From a virus, in the IMG/VR virus record IMGVR_UViG_3300046792_000046, positions 1 through 43,831 of that record: 43,831 nucleotides of DNA, one strand, 5' to 3'. This document shows, one piece after another, positions 5,100-11,756 of this stretch. The stretch's first letter is position 1; each line of letters opens with the position of its first letter. The position numbers and the translations under genes were made by a program. The notes beneath the pieces were generated by a model. That model was not told the origin of the DNA. It made no database searches and saw only the letters and a program-made list of their open reading frames with translations.

Positions 5100-6879
5100 C
5101 CATCTGGAAATGGAACGGTACGTCGCAGCCACCGCTCGTCGGGCGGACATGCGCGTGCAGTGGGAACCCATCGAAGCGCCCCGCACAGATGGCAAGACCA
5201 TCTTCCTGCCCGCTATGGGTGCGGGCATCAGCCAGAAGGACTACAACCGGGTGCGGCACTTCGTTACCCACGAGGTAGACCACAACCTGTACACCGACTT
5301 CAAGAATCCAACCGCTATCGAGAAGGGGGTCAACTCCAGCAGCAGCTTGCTCGGTGCGATTTGGAATTTGAACGAGGACCACCGCATCGAGTTCCTAGGA
5401 ACACAGGAATACGAAGGCGACAGGCTGTGCTCCAACGATGTGTACGGCGACATCATGGACCAGCTCGCTGACGGGCTACGCAAGAACCCCAACCCCAATC
5501 TGGCGGACACGTTCCTGCCTCTCGCAGCGTGGTCGAACAAGGCATGGGCCGACTACTACCCGAGCGCCCATCTCGTGCAGGAATCCATCGAAGCTCGCCT
5601 GTCACCAAAGGCGAAGGCTTACTACGACAAGTTGAACAAGGGAGATTACCTGGATGTTCTTAGGAACATTCGGGAAGAGGCCGATCCCACGAAGGGCACG
5701 CAAGCCACGCTCGAACTGTCGCGCCGCATCTTCGACGAGGTGTATGGCGGCGACCACGAGAAGGAAGAGGAACGCTGCAAGCAACTGAAGCAAGCGCAGC
5801 AAGGTGAGGGTGGCGGTGAAGAAGGGGAAGAAGGCAAGGACAAAGGGAAGGGCAAAGCTAAGGGCAAGGGCACGCAGCAAGGTGAGGGCGAAGGTGAGCG
5901 CGACGACAGTGAAGGTCCGCCGATCAACGTGGACTACACATCAGTGATACGAGAAGCCCACGCCCCGGACCAAGGCGTTACCAAACGGGGAATGCACATC
6001 AACTACGGCGGTTTCCGTGGCACCAACAGCTACGTTCCGCCGACGGAGAAAGACTTCCTTGTACGGGACATGACGAACAACTCGGTGCCGCGCCGCTCTT
6101 CGGAGCCTGAGTATTACGAAGGCTCCATCAAGGACGCGCTGGCCAACACGTCGAGTGGCTTTGCTCATCGGGTACGCACCATCCTGCAAATCCGCAACCG
6201 GGACAAGTATCAGTACGGAACGAAGCGAGGCAAGCTGCACAACAGTGCGCTTCACCGGGTGCTGGTGAAGGATGTGCCCGGCTACGACGAGCGCATCTTC
6301 AAGAAGAAGCAGGTGAACAACGTACTCGACGCCGCTATCACGCTGATCGTCGATCAGTCTGGTTCGATGGGTGGCGATAAGTTTGTTCACGCATCGGCCG
6401 CTGCGGTGATGCTCAGCGAGACAGTGGGGAACATCCTGCACATCCCCACGGAAATCATCAGCTTCTCCACCGAGAGCGCACGCAGCAGCATCTTCATCCA
6501 CCGCAAGTTCAACGACAAGCTGGTATCCCGCGAGGACTTGACGCGCCGCTTCAACAAGGCTGCCGAGTACGGCATGTCCAGTAATGGGGATGGTGAGGCA
6601 ATCCTGTGGGCGTTCGACCGCATCATCCAGCGCAAGGAGAAACGCAAACTCATCGTGGTGTTCAGCGATGGCAGTCCTGCCTATGGCCAGCGTGGTGACG
6701 ATATGTACTACGCCAAGAAGGTGGTTCACGACATCGAAAAGGATTCGCCCGTGGACATCGTGGGCATCGGCATCATGGATCGGAACGTCGAGCTGATTTA
6801 CAAGGAGCATCAGGTCATCAAGAAGGCACACGAACTTGAGGGCGTGCTGTTGGCTCTCATCGAAAACAAACTGAAGTGA
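5092..6879 (+). CDS. CobT-like VWA protein with N-terminal zincin motif
   Basis: A 595-residue protein. The N-terminal part has an HEXXH motif (HEVDH, residues 60-64) followed near residue 94 by NEDHRIE, the arrangement seen in zincin-type CobT/VWA relatives. The middle is a Lys/Glu/Gly-rich low-complexity linker (about 225-280). The C-terminal part is a von Willebrand A domain with MIDAS residues DQSGS (421-425) and a later FSDGS (Asp 526). VWA proteins of this type pair with MoxR/CobS AAA+ ATPases, as in cobaltochelatase, and equivalent pairs are known in N4-like phages. Its partner ATPase is the next gene. Chelatase activity is not implied; a chaperone or remodelling role is more likely. 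The start has AAGGAG 10 nt upstream. Two palindrome copies fall inside (FLGT, VLRN). Confidence 0.9.
   Translation: MLNHLEMERYVAATARRADMRVQWEPIEAPRTDGKTIFLPAMGAGISQKDYNRVRHFVTHEVDHNLYTDFKNPTAIEKGVNSSSSLLGAIWNLNEDHRIEFLGTQEYEGDRLCSNDVYGDIMDQLADGLRKNPNPNLADTFLPLAAWSNKAWADYYPSAHLVQESIEARLSPKAKAYYDKLNKGDYLDVLRNIREEADPTKGTQATLELSRRIFDEVYGGDHEKEEERCKQLKQAQQGEGGGEEGEEGKDKGKGKAKGKGTQQGEGEGERDDSEGPPINVDYTSVIREAHAPDQGVTKRGMHINYGGFRGTNSYVPPTEKDFLVRDMTNNSVPRRSSEPEYYEGSIKDALANTSSGFAHRVRTILQIRNRDKYQYGTKRGKLHNSALHRVLVKDVPGYDERIFKKKQVNNVLDAAITLIVDQSGSMGGDKFVHASAAAVMLSETVGNILHIPTEIISFSTESARSSIFIHRKFNDKLVSREDLTRRFNKAAEYGMSSNGDGEAILWAFDRIIQRKEKRKLIVVFSDGSPAYGQRGDDMYYAKKVVHDIEKDSPVDIVGIGIMDRNVELIYKEHQVIKKAHELEGVLLALIENKLK
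5391..5402. repeat. Dispersed palindrome, exact copy
   Basis: Read as FLGT directly after the NEDHRIE motif of the VWA/zincin protein. Confidence 0.95.
5656..5667. repeat. Dispersed palindrome, one-mismatch copy
   Basis: GTTCTTAGGAAC, read as VLRN in the VWA/zincin gene, only 265 bp after the previous copy. Confidence 0.85.
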
Positions 6880-6882
6880 ACT

Positions 6883-6894
6883 GTTCCTAGGAAC
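6883..6894. repeat. Dispersed palindrome, exact copy
   Basis: Lies in the 30-bp gap between the VWA gene and the AAA+ ATPase gene, just before the ribosome site (GAGAGGG) of the latter. Confidence 0.95.
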
Positions 6895-6909
6895 AAGAGA
6901 GGGCAAGCA

Positions 6910-8007
6910 ATGATCGAGCTGGAAGCGAAGGTGAAGGAAGCGTTGCGCAAGCAACTGCTGGAGCGGGGCGCGGCGAACGCTGTGATGGCTGCGCCGGAAC
7001 CCACTCCGACCCCGGCTGAGCCGGAGAAGGAAATCGAGGTTGTGCTCAAGGCCAACCAAGTGCTGTTCAGCAAGCTGACCGGCACGACCAAGACCGAACT
7101 GAAGAAGCGCAAGCTGCGCGACTTCGCGGTGACGCTGCTGGACGTGGCGTCCATCCCGACGCAGGTCAAGGCGTTCATCCCCACCAAGAACACGGCCTAC
7201 AACATCCAGGTGGACGAGGCCCATGCGCTGATGTTCGCTTGGGAATTGGGCGAGAAGGTGCTCATCACTGGCCCGACAGGTTCGGGCAAGTCCAGCCTCA
7301 TCGAGTACTGCTGCGCCCTCACCCATCGACCGCTCATCCGGGTCAACATGACCGGCGACATGGAGTCGGCAGTGCTGTTCGGGCAGCTCGTGGTGGAGAA
7401 CGGCGGCACCGTCTGGAAGGATGGGCCGGCTACCGAGGCCGTGCGCTACGGTGCGGTGCTGCTCAATGACGAGTGGGACGTGACCCCGCCCGAGATTTTG
7501 TTCGGCTTCCAGTGGTTGTTCGAGGACAAGGGCAAGCTGTTCCTCAAGGAAATGCCGGGCGACTCGGAGAGCAAGTTCATCACGCCACACGACAACTTCC
7601 GCATGGTGTGTGCCGGTAACACAGTGGGCCAAGGTGACGATACGGGCCGCTACTCTGGCACCAACGTGCAGAACAACGCCACCATCGACAGGTTCCAGAC
7701 CACAATCGTGCTGGACTACCTCGACGCGGTACACGAAACCAAGATCATCGAGGACAACTGCACCGGCCTGTGGCCGGGATTCGCCAACAAGATGGTGAGC
7801 TTCGCCAACCTCGTTCGCACGGCGTCGAAGCAGAACAACATCAACCTCACCATGTCGCCCCGCACCCTCATCAACTGGGGACGCAAGGCCGTGGTGATGA
7901 ACGACATGAAGCGAGCACTGGTCCTCTCGTTCGTGAACAAACTCCGCGACACCGACCGCAAGATTGTGTCCGAGTTCTACACGAAGGTGTTCGGCGGGAC
8001 GCTGTAG
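6910..8007 (+). CDS. MoxR/CobS-like AAA+ ATPase
   Basis: A 365-residue AAA+ ATPase. Walker A is GPTGSGKS (residues 121-128). Walker B-like LLNDEWD has acidic residues 187-188. Later AAA+ elements include a sensor-like FRMVCAGNTVG and an arginine-rich C-terminal helix. Its position after the VWA gene reproduces the MoxR-VWA partnership, in which ATP hydrolysis remodels a target presented by the VWA protein. CobS-like ATPases occur in many phages with unknown targets. The N-terminal 100 residues are helical and may bind the partner. The stop TAG shares its G with the next palindrome copy. Confidence 0.9.
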   Translation: MIELEAKVKEALRKQLLERGAANAVMAAPEPTPTPAEPEKEIEVVLKANQVLFSKLTGTTKTELKKRKLRDFAVTLLDVASIPTQVKAFIPTKNTAYNIQVDEAHALMFAWELGEKVLITGPTGSGKSSLIEYCCALTHRPLIRVNMTGDMESAVLFGQLVVENGGTVWKDGPATEAVRYGAVLLNDEWDVTPPEILFGFQWLFEDKGKLFLKEMPGDSESKFITPHDNFRMVCAGNTVGQGDDTGRYSGTNVQNNATIDRFQTTIVLDYLDAVHETKIIEDNCTGLWPGFANKMVSFANLVRTASKQNNINLTMSPRTLINWGRKAVVMNDMKRALVLSFVNKLRDTDRKIVSEFYTKVFGGTL

Positions 8008-8018
8008 TTCCTAGGAAC
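8007..8018. repeat. Dispersed palindrome, exact copy
   Basis: Starts on the last base of the ATPase stop codon. It is read as VPRN in the integrase frame. Confidence 0.95.
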
Positions 8019-8633
8019 GAAGAGAATGCCAGAGACAGGTACGTCGAACACCTTGAGCTGCGCCGCTTTGCCAAGCGATGCTGTCCAGATTGGCTCCGTG
8101 CCTATCTACTCCTCAAGTACCTCACCGGACTACGTATGGGTGACATGCTTCGGCTCGACAATTCGGCTGAAGGTGCGCGAGGACTCGTCGTCAGGATCGG
8201 TAAAAGCAGACGACGTAAGGTTCTGGAATTCAGATGGACAAGGGCGCTACGCACCACAGTTGGATTCATTCATCGACTTGGGCAAGGTGAAGCTGAGCAC
8301 GCTGACCAACCCAAAGGAAAAGCAGATAGCGACCGATGCCCGAGACGGGAAGTCGGTGAAGAATCGAATGGTAGCTCGTCTCACCAACAATTCTTCCGAA
8401 CTCGATCTGGTGGACGACTCAGTGTCAGTGGGTTTAAGAGTGCGTGGCGACGTGCCATGCAGCAATGGAAAGGATTAGGGAATGAACCCTTCAGAGAACA
8501 CGACATCCGAGGAAAAACCGGAAGCGATAGTGGAACTCTCGCTGAAGCATCCGAGCGCCTTGGCCATGACCGCACCAGTACCACTGCTAAGCACTACCGG
8601 CGGGGTGTCAGTAGGGTCCGTCCCCTCCGGTAG
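8007..8633 (+). CDS. int: Tyrosine recombinase (integrase) catalytic domain, start unresolved
   Basis: The frame encodes a complete tyrosine-recombinase catalytic core: the box I Arg in LTGLRMGDMLRL (codon 8133), a beta-hairpin Lys (8202), HxxR in HDIRGKTG (8499-8510), LGH (His at 8565) and the nucleophile Tyr in KHYRRG (8595). The protein would join phage DNA at attP, about 350 bp downstream, with a host tRNA gene. There is no ATG, GTG or TTG in this frame between the upstream ATPase sequence and ATG 8136, which lies inside box I. The only near-cognate codon is CTG 8058. The usual N-terminal core-binding domain is absent. Expression could need a frameshift from ATG 8026 or from the ATPase gene, or this may be a truncated gene or contain a sequence error. 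The coordinates mark the open frame from the ATPase stop. Confidence 0.75.
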   Translation, partial: VPRNEENARDRYVEHLELRRFAKRCCPDWLRAYLLLKYLTGLRMGDMLRLDNSAEGARGLVVRIGKSRRRKVLEFRWTRALRTTVGFIHRLGQGEAEHADQPKGKADSDRCPRREVGEESNGSSSHQQFFRTRSGGRLSVSGFKSAWRRAMQQWKGLGNEPFREHDIRGKTGSDSGTLAEASERLGHDRTSTTAKHYRRGVSRVRPLR

Positions 8634-8940
8634 CCTGACGTTCCGAGCACCCTCACGCGTAACAGAGGCGATCAAGTTTCTAGAGTATATCTACGGTAGG
8701 GACGCCCTACTCGAAGAGCTGGCTGCGTGGCTTGGGGTAGACCAGCCCGATGCCGATGGTTGGATTGAGTGGCACGGTGGGAAGGTAAGCCCCGTGCCAG
8801 AGGGTACAAAGATAGATGTTCGTTTGGGTAAGGTTGGACGCCCTACCACCTATCGTGATTATGACGACGTGTCAGTGCATCTACGCTGGAAACACGAAGC
8901 TGGTGGCGCAGATATTGTGGCCTACCGGATACGTTCTTAG
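8482..8940 (+). CDS. Small phage protein with WxGG...DIxAYR domain
   Basis: A 152-codon frame with AAAGGA upstream of ATG 8482, although it then overlaps the integrase by 152 nt and the true start may be later. The C-terminal part (DGWIEWHGGKVSPVPEGTKI, then LRWKHEAGGADIVAYRI) matches a widespread phage domain of unknown function recognisable by W-x-GG-PVP-G and the terminal DIIAYR. It lies between int and attP. Confidence 0.65.
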   Translation: MNPSENTTSEEKPEAIVELSLKHPSALAMTAPVPLLSTTGGVSVGSVPSGSLTFRAPSRVTEAIKFLEYIYGRDALLEELAAWLGVDQPDADGWIEWHGGKVSPVPEGTKIDVRLGKVGRPTTYRDYDDVSVHLRWKHEAGGADIVAYRIRS

Positions 8941-8976
8941 ACACTTGCGGTTTTCTTAGACAGGACCACACGTAAG

Positions 8977-9025
8977 TGGCGGAGCGGACGGGACTCGAAC
9001 CCGCGACCCCCGGCGTGACAGGCCG
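8977..9025 (-). other. attP: attP core: 3' part of a tRNA-Asp gene
   Basis: Read on the minus strand, these 49 nt run from the 5' side of the anticodon stem through the loop CTGTCAC (anticodon GTC, Asp), variable loop GGGTC, T arm GCGGG-TTCGAGT-CCCGT, acceptor CCGCTCC, discriminator G and CCA. They agree with proteobacterial tRNA-Asp sequences as I recall them. The 5' half of the tRNA (D arm, acceptor 5' strand) is missing, so it is not a functional tRNA. A 3' tRNA fragment next to an integrase is the classical attP core, which restores the host tRNA on integration. Confidence 0.85.
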
Positions 9026-9039
9026 ATGGCTTCGCCTTT

Positions 9040-9051
9040 GTTCCTAGGAAC
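9040..9051. repeat. Dispersed palindrome, exact copy
   Basis: Noncoding, 14 bp beyond the tRNA-derived attP core. Confidence 0.95.
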
Positions 9052-9127
9052 ATAGCTTGCATTTGTCTAAGCGTAACACCGAACAACCCCTCAGTAAATT
9101 CAAGTAACTGCACGGGAGCATTAGACA

Positions 9128-9433
9128 GTGAAAGATCGCGTAAGCACCCCGCCATTTGATCCTGCGTGGGCAGATCAGAAGAAGCTCGAAGCTGCGCTAC
9201 GGCGTGAGTACAACCGCATCGGAGCACGGGCATTCGTTGACGCCATCCTGCCGATACTCGAAGAGTGTGGCTTCTTGGACGACGAGCCAGTGCTGGTCCC
9301 TGCGCATGGGTTTAAATCCATGCGACCAACGGCTGCCGACTGGAAACGCCTTGATGAACTTTTCAAGGAACACGCTGTCAAAGCAGTAGCGCCACACAAA
9401 GAAGAACCCACGCCAGCGGGTCATAGTACGTGA
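9128..9433 (+). CDS. Unknown 101-residue protein
   Basis: Starts at GTG with GGGAG about 10 nt upstream and overlaps the primase gene start as GTGA. It is charged and mostly helical (KLEAALRREYNRIGARAFVD, then WKRLDELFKEH). No family is recognised. Its position directly before primase suggests co-expression with replication genes. Confidence 0.7.
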   Translation: MKDRVSTPPFDPAWADQKKLEAALRREYNRIGARAFVDAILPILEECGFLDDEPVLVPAHGFKSMRPTAADWKRLDELFKEHAVKAVAPHKEEPTPAGHST

Positions 9434-10278
9434 GCATTCCTCGTGAGCATATTCATCCTCACATCCCCGCAGTAGGCCAGCAGATTAACGTCAACCACGA
9501 CGAGTGTCCGGCGGGTCGAGACACCCGCCAACGCTTGTACATCAAGCGCACACCCGAGGCAGTGCTGGCCTACTGCCACAACTGCAACGGCCACCTAGTC
9601 GAACGCACGCACAACAAAGTGCGACCGATGGCGCTGTTGGAAAAGCTGATACGCGAAGGGGAAGCCACTGAACTCATCCAGCAGGAAGTCAAAATGCCTG
9701 ACGATGCGACTTCCCTTCCCCACGAGTGGCCACCCGAAGCCCTCGCCTGGGTGTACCAGTACAACCTCGACGACACCGACATTCTCAGACACGGCATCAG
9801 CTATTCCCCCTCATGGGGACGTGTCATCTTGCCCGTGTATGACGGCGGCAAGCTCATCTTCTGGCAAGGCCGACGAGTCAACGAAACCCCTGCTCCCAAG
9901 TACATCAGCGTGCGCTCAGCGCACAAGCCGCTGTTCACGGTGATGGCCCTACCACACACCCCTGCCATCATCACACGAACTGTAGCCATTGTTGAGGACT
10001 ACCTCAGCGCACTCCGCATTGCCAAGAGCGGAGCGGCCGACGCCATTGCGCTCCTAGGAACAGATGGTCCAAGCGACTTGCCCTCCCGCCTATCGGGATA
10101 CAGGAAGATTTTGGTGTGGCTCGATGCGGACCATGCCGGAAGAACGAAGGCCGGACCATTGGCAACACGACTGTCCACGACGACACGCTGCAAGGTGGGA
10201 ACCATTACATTCAAGCAGCCGAAAGAATGCACAGACGGAGAAATCTACACCGCAGTCGTAGACACCAGCTACAAGTAA
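9430..10278 (+). CDS. DNA primase (zinc-binding and TOPRIM domains)
   Basis: A 282-residue primase like the primase half of T7 gp4, making RNA primers for lagging-strand synthesis. The N-terminal zinc ribbon uses Cys 26 and the CHNC pair (Cys 49, Cys 52), with His 23 or His 55 as the probable fourth ligand. The TOPRIM core has Glu 189 in IVEDYLSA and the metal-binding LDAD (Asp 232, Asp 234). Primase and helicase are separate genes here, unlike the fused T7 protein. The start is GTG, overlapping the previous stop. A palindrome variant is read as LLGT inside the TOPRIM domain. Confidence 0.9.
   Translation: MSIPREHIHPHIPAVGQQINVNHDECPAGRDTRQRLYIKRTPEAVLAYCHNCNGHLVERTHNKVRPMALLEKLIREGEATELIQQEVKMPDDATSLPHEWPPEALAWVYQYNLDDTDILRHGISYSPSWGRVILPVYDGGKLIFWQGRRVNETPAPKYISVRSAHKPLFTVMALPHTPAIITRTVAIVEDYLSALRIAKSGAADAIALLGTDGPSDLPSRLSGYRKILVWLDADHAGRTKAGPLATRLSTTTRCKVGTITFKQPKECTDGEIYTAVVDTSYK
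10050..10061. repeat. Dispersed palindrome, one-mismatch copy
   Basis: GCTCCTAGGAAC, read as LLGT in the primase TOPRIM domain. Confidence 0.8.
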
Positions 10279-10306
10279 AAAGAACAACGCGCCATGAGAC
10301 GCGACA

Positions 10307-11563
10307 TTGGACCTCGATTTACTGTCACTCGTATCGGACAAGGATAAGTTCCAACGCTTCAAGCCCTACATCAAGGAACACGTCCTCAGCAAAGAAGCAC
10401 AGCTCATCTTCAACACCATCGACGGGTACTACAAGGGTTTCCCGGCGATCAAGAGCATCGACTGGTCAGCGTTCGAGAGCTACTTCCTTGTTCTTAGGAA
10501 CGCTCAGATCAGGAAAGAGTTGGTCCCCAACTTCAAGACCATCTTCGAGAAGCTGCGCACCTTTGTGAGTTCCGTGGCAACCGATGAAGTGTTGCGCCAT
10601 TACGTCACACAGGACTACGCCACACAGATAGCGGATACGGCCCTGAAGGTGAACGAGGGCAGCGCCACCATCGACGACATCGGTGAGCTGGTGAAGCAGC
10701 ACGACAAGGAGCTAGGCCGAGCAATCAACCTCGCTGACCTGTTCGTGTCGAGCGATGTGTCCGAAGTGCTTACGCTGTCCAGTGCTCCCGGTTTGGACTG
10801 GCGGCTCGAAGAGTTGAACATCAGCCTCGGCCCTCTTCGCAAGGGAGACTTCACGCTGGTGATGGCCTACGTCGAGACAGGCAAGACGACGTTCGTTGCC
10901 GATCAAGTTAGCCACATGGCCACGCAAGTCAAGGACGCCCGGCCAATCATTTGGGTGAACAACGAAGAGCGTAGCAACAAGGTGATGCTACGTGTGCAGC
11001 AGGCTGCATTGGGCCGCACGCTCAAGGACATTCAAGCAGACCCGAAGAAAGCAGCGGCCGACTTCGACGCCCTGATGGGGATGAAAAACCGAATCATGAT
11101 CCTCAACAACGACGCCGGTTTGAACAGCGTGGACAAGTTGGTCCCAATCATTCGGGATTCCAACCCTGCCCTCATTGTGTTCGACCAGCTCGACAAGGTG
11201 TCGGGCTTCCGCGAGAAGGACCAGAAGGACCACCTGCGTCTTGGTCGTCTCTACCAATGGGCACGGGAGTTGAGCCACGAGTACTGCCCTGTCATTGCAG
11301 TGTCGCAGTCGGATGCCAGTGGCTCTACATCAAAGTACCTGACGATGGATCAGCTACGCGGCAGCAAGGTGGACAAGCCCGGCGAGGCTGACGCCATCAT
11401 CACCATCGGCAAGGACAGCGATCCTGCCAAACCATACACGCGATACATCCACGTTCCTAAGAACAAATTGTTCGGCGGACCACGCACAGAAGAGAAGGAG
11501 CGACATGGCTACTGGGAAGTTGAAATCAAGCCCGACATTGCCCGATACGAAGGAACTCGCTGA
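10307..11563 (+). CDS. DnaB-type replicative helicase
   Basis: A 418-residue RecA-fold helicase with an N-terminal helical region (1-150) and an ATPase core. The Walker A-like motif is AYVETGKT (187-194), lacking the usual first Gly. Walker B is ALIVFDQ. A C-terminal DnaB-like pattern (IAVSQSDAS, then LRGSKVDKPGEADAII) is visible. It unwinds DNA ahead of the phage polymerase and should work with the primase upstream. The start appears to be TTG 10307. The only nearby ATG (10294) is in another frame, so low-level initiation or another start is possible. Two palindrome variants fall inside, as VLRN and VPKN. Confidence 0.85.
   Translation: MDLDLLSLVSDKDKFQRFKPYIKEHVLSKEAQLIFNTIDGYYKGFPAIKSIDWSAFESYFLVLRNAQIRKELVPNFKTIFEKLRTFVSSVATDEVLRHYVTQDYATQIADTALKVNEGSATIDDIGELVKQHDKELGRAINLADLFVSSDVSEVLTLSSAPGLDWRLEELNISLGPLRKGDFTLVMAYVETGKTTFVADQVSHMATQVKDARPIIWVNNEERSNKVMLRVQQAALGRTLKDIQADPKKAAADFDALMGMKNRIMILNNDAGLNSVDKLVPIIRDSNPALIVFDQLDKVSGFREKDQKDHLRLGRLYQWARELSHEYCPVIAVSQSDASGSTSKYLTMDQLRGSKVDKPGEADAIITIGKDSDPAKPYTRYIHVPKNKLFGGPRTEEKERHGYWEVEIKPDIARYEGTR
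10490..10501. repeat. Dispersed palindrome, one-mismatch copy
   Basis: GTTCTTAGGAAC, read as VLRN in the helicase N-terminal region. Confidence 0.85.
11453..11464. repeat. Dispersed palindrome, one-mismatch copy
   Basis: GTTCCTAAGAAC, read as VPKN near the helicase C-terminus. Confidence 0.85.
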
Positions 11564-11756
11564 AGGTGATGTGTACCGCACTGTCTCAGGTACGCTACTT
11601 CTACTCATGAAAGTGAAGGGGGTTTGGCACAACTACATTCTGAGCGAAGGTGCTATGGGTGGTATAGCGGGCGTGGGTCTAGTGTCATGGCTGAAAGACG
11701 ATTGCAAATACCAGTTCAACCTATCGGAAATGGTGCGTGACATCCAGCGTGGATAG
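11505..11756 (+). CDS. Small unknown protein between helicase and polymerase
   Basis: An 83-residue product whose ATG lies inside the helicase 3' end, with AAGGAG 5 nt upstream, and whose end overlaps the polymerase start. It contains a hydrophobic stretch (GTLLLLMKVKGVW, then GGIAGVGLVSWL). No family is recognised. Its placement suggests a small replication accessory protein. Confidence 0.65.
   Translation: MATGKLKSSPTLPDTKELAEGDVYRTVSGTLLLLMKVKGVWHNYILSEGAMGGIAGVGLVSWLKDDCKYQFNLSEMVRDIQRG

Larger units (their letters stand above)
8953..9128. promoter_or_regulatory. attP region with three TTAGACA motifs
   Basis: The gene-free interval 8941-9127 contains TTAGACAG (8956-8963), an inverted TTGTCTAA (9063-9070) and TTAGACAG (9121-9128) on both sides of the tRNA-derived core, plus a palindrome copy at 9040. 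Short repeats flanking the core are what integrase arm-type sites look like. That role is inference. Confidence 0.4.

Noticed and set aside
5941-7734. 597-codon minus-strand frame
   Set aside because: It lies opposite the VWA and AAA+ genes, has His/Arg/Leu-rich shadow composition and lacks any motif; high GC at third positions explains it.
8026-8478. 150-codon frame over the integrase region
   Set aside because: Its product has no recognisable motif, while the other frame carries all tyrosine-recombinase active-site motifs. Only its ATG may matter, if a frameshift is used.
8977-9025. Functional tRNA-Asp gene
   Set aside because: The 5' acceptor strand and D arm are absent upstream, so it cannot fold as a tRNA; it is better read as an attP core.
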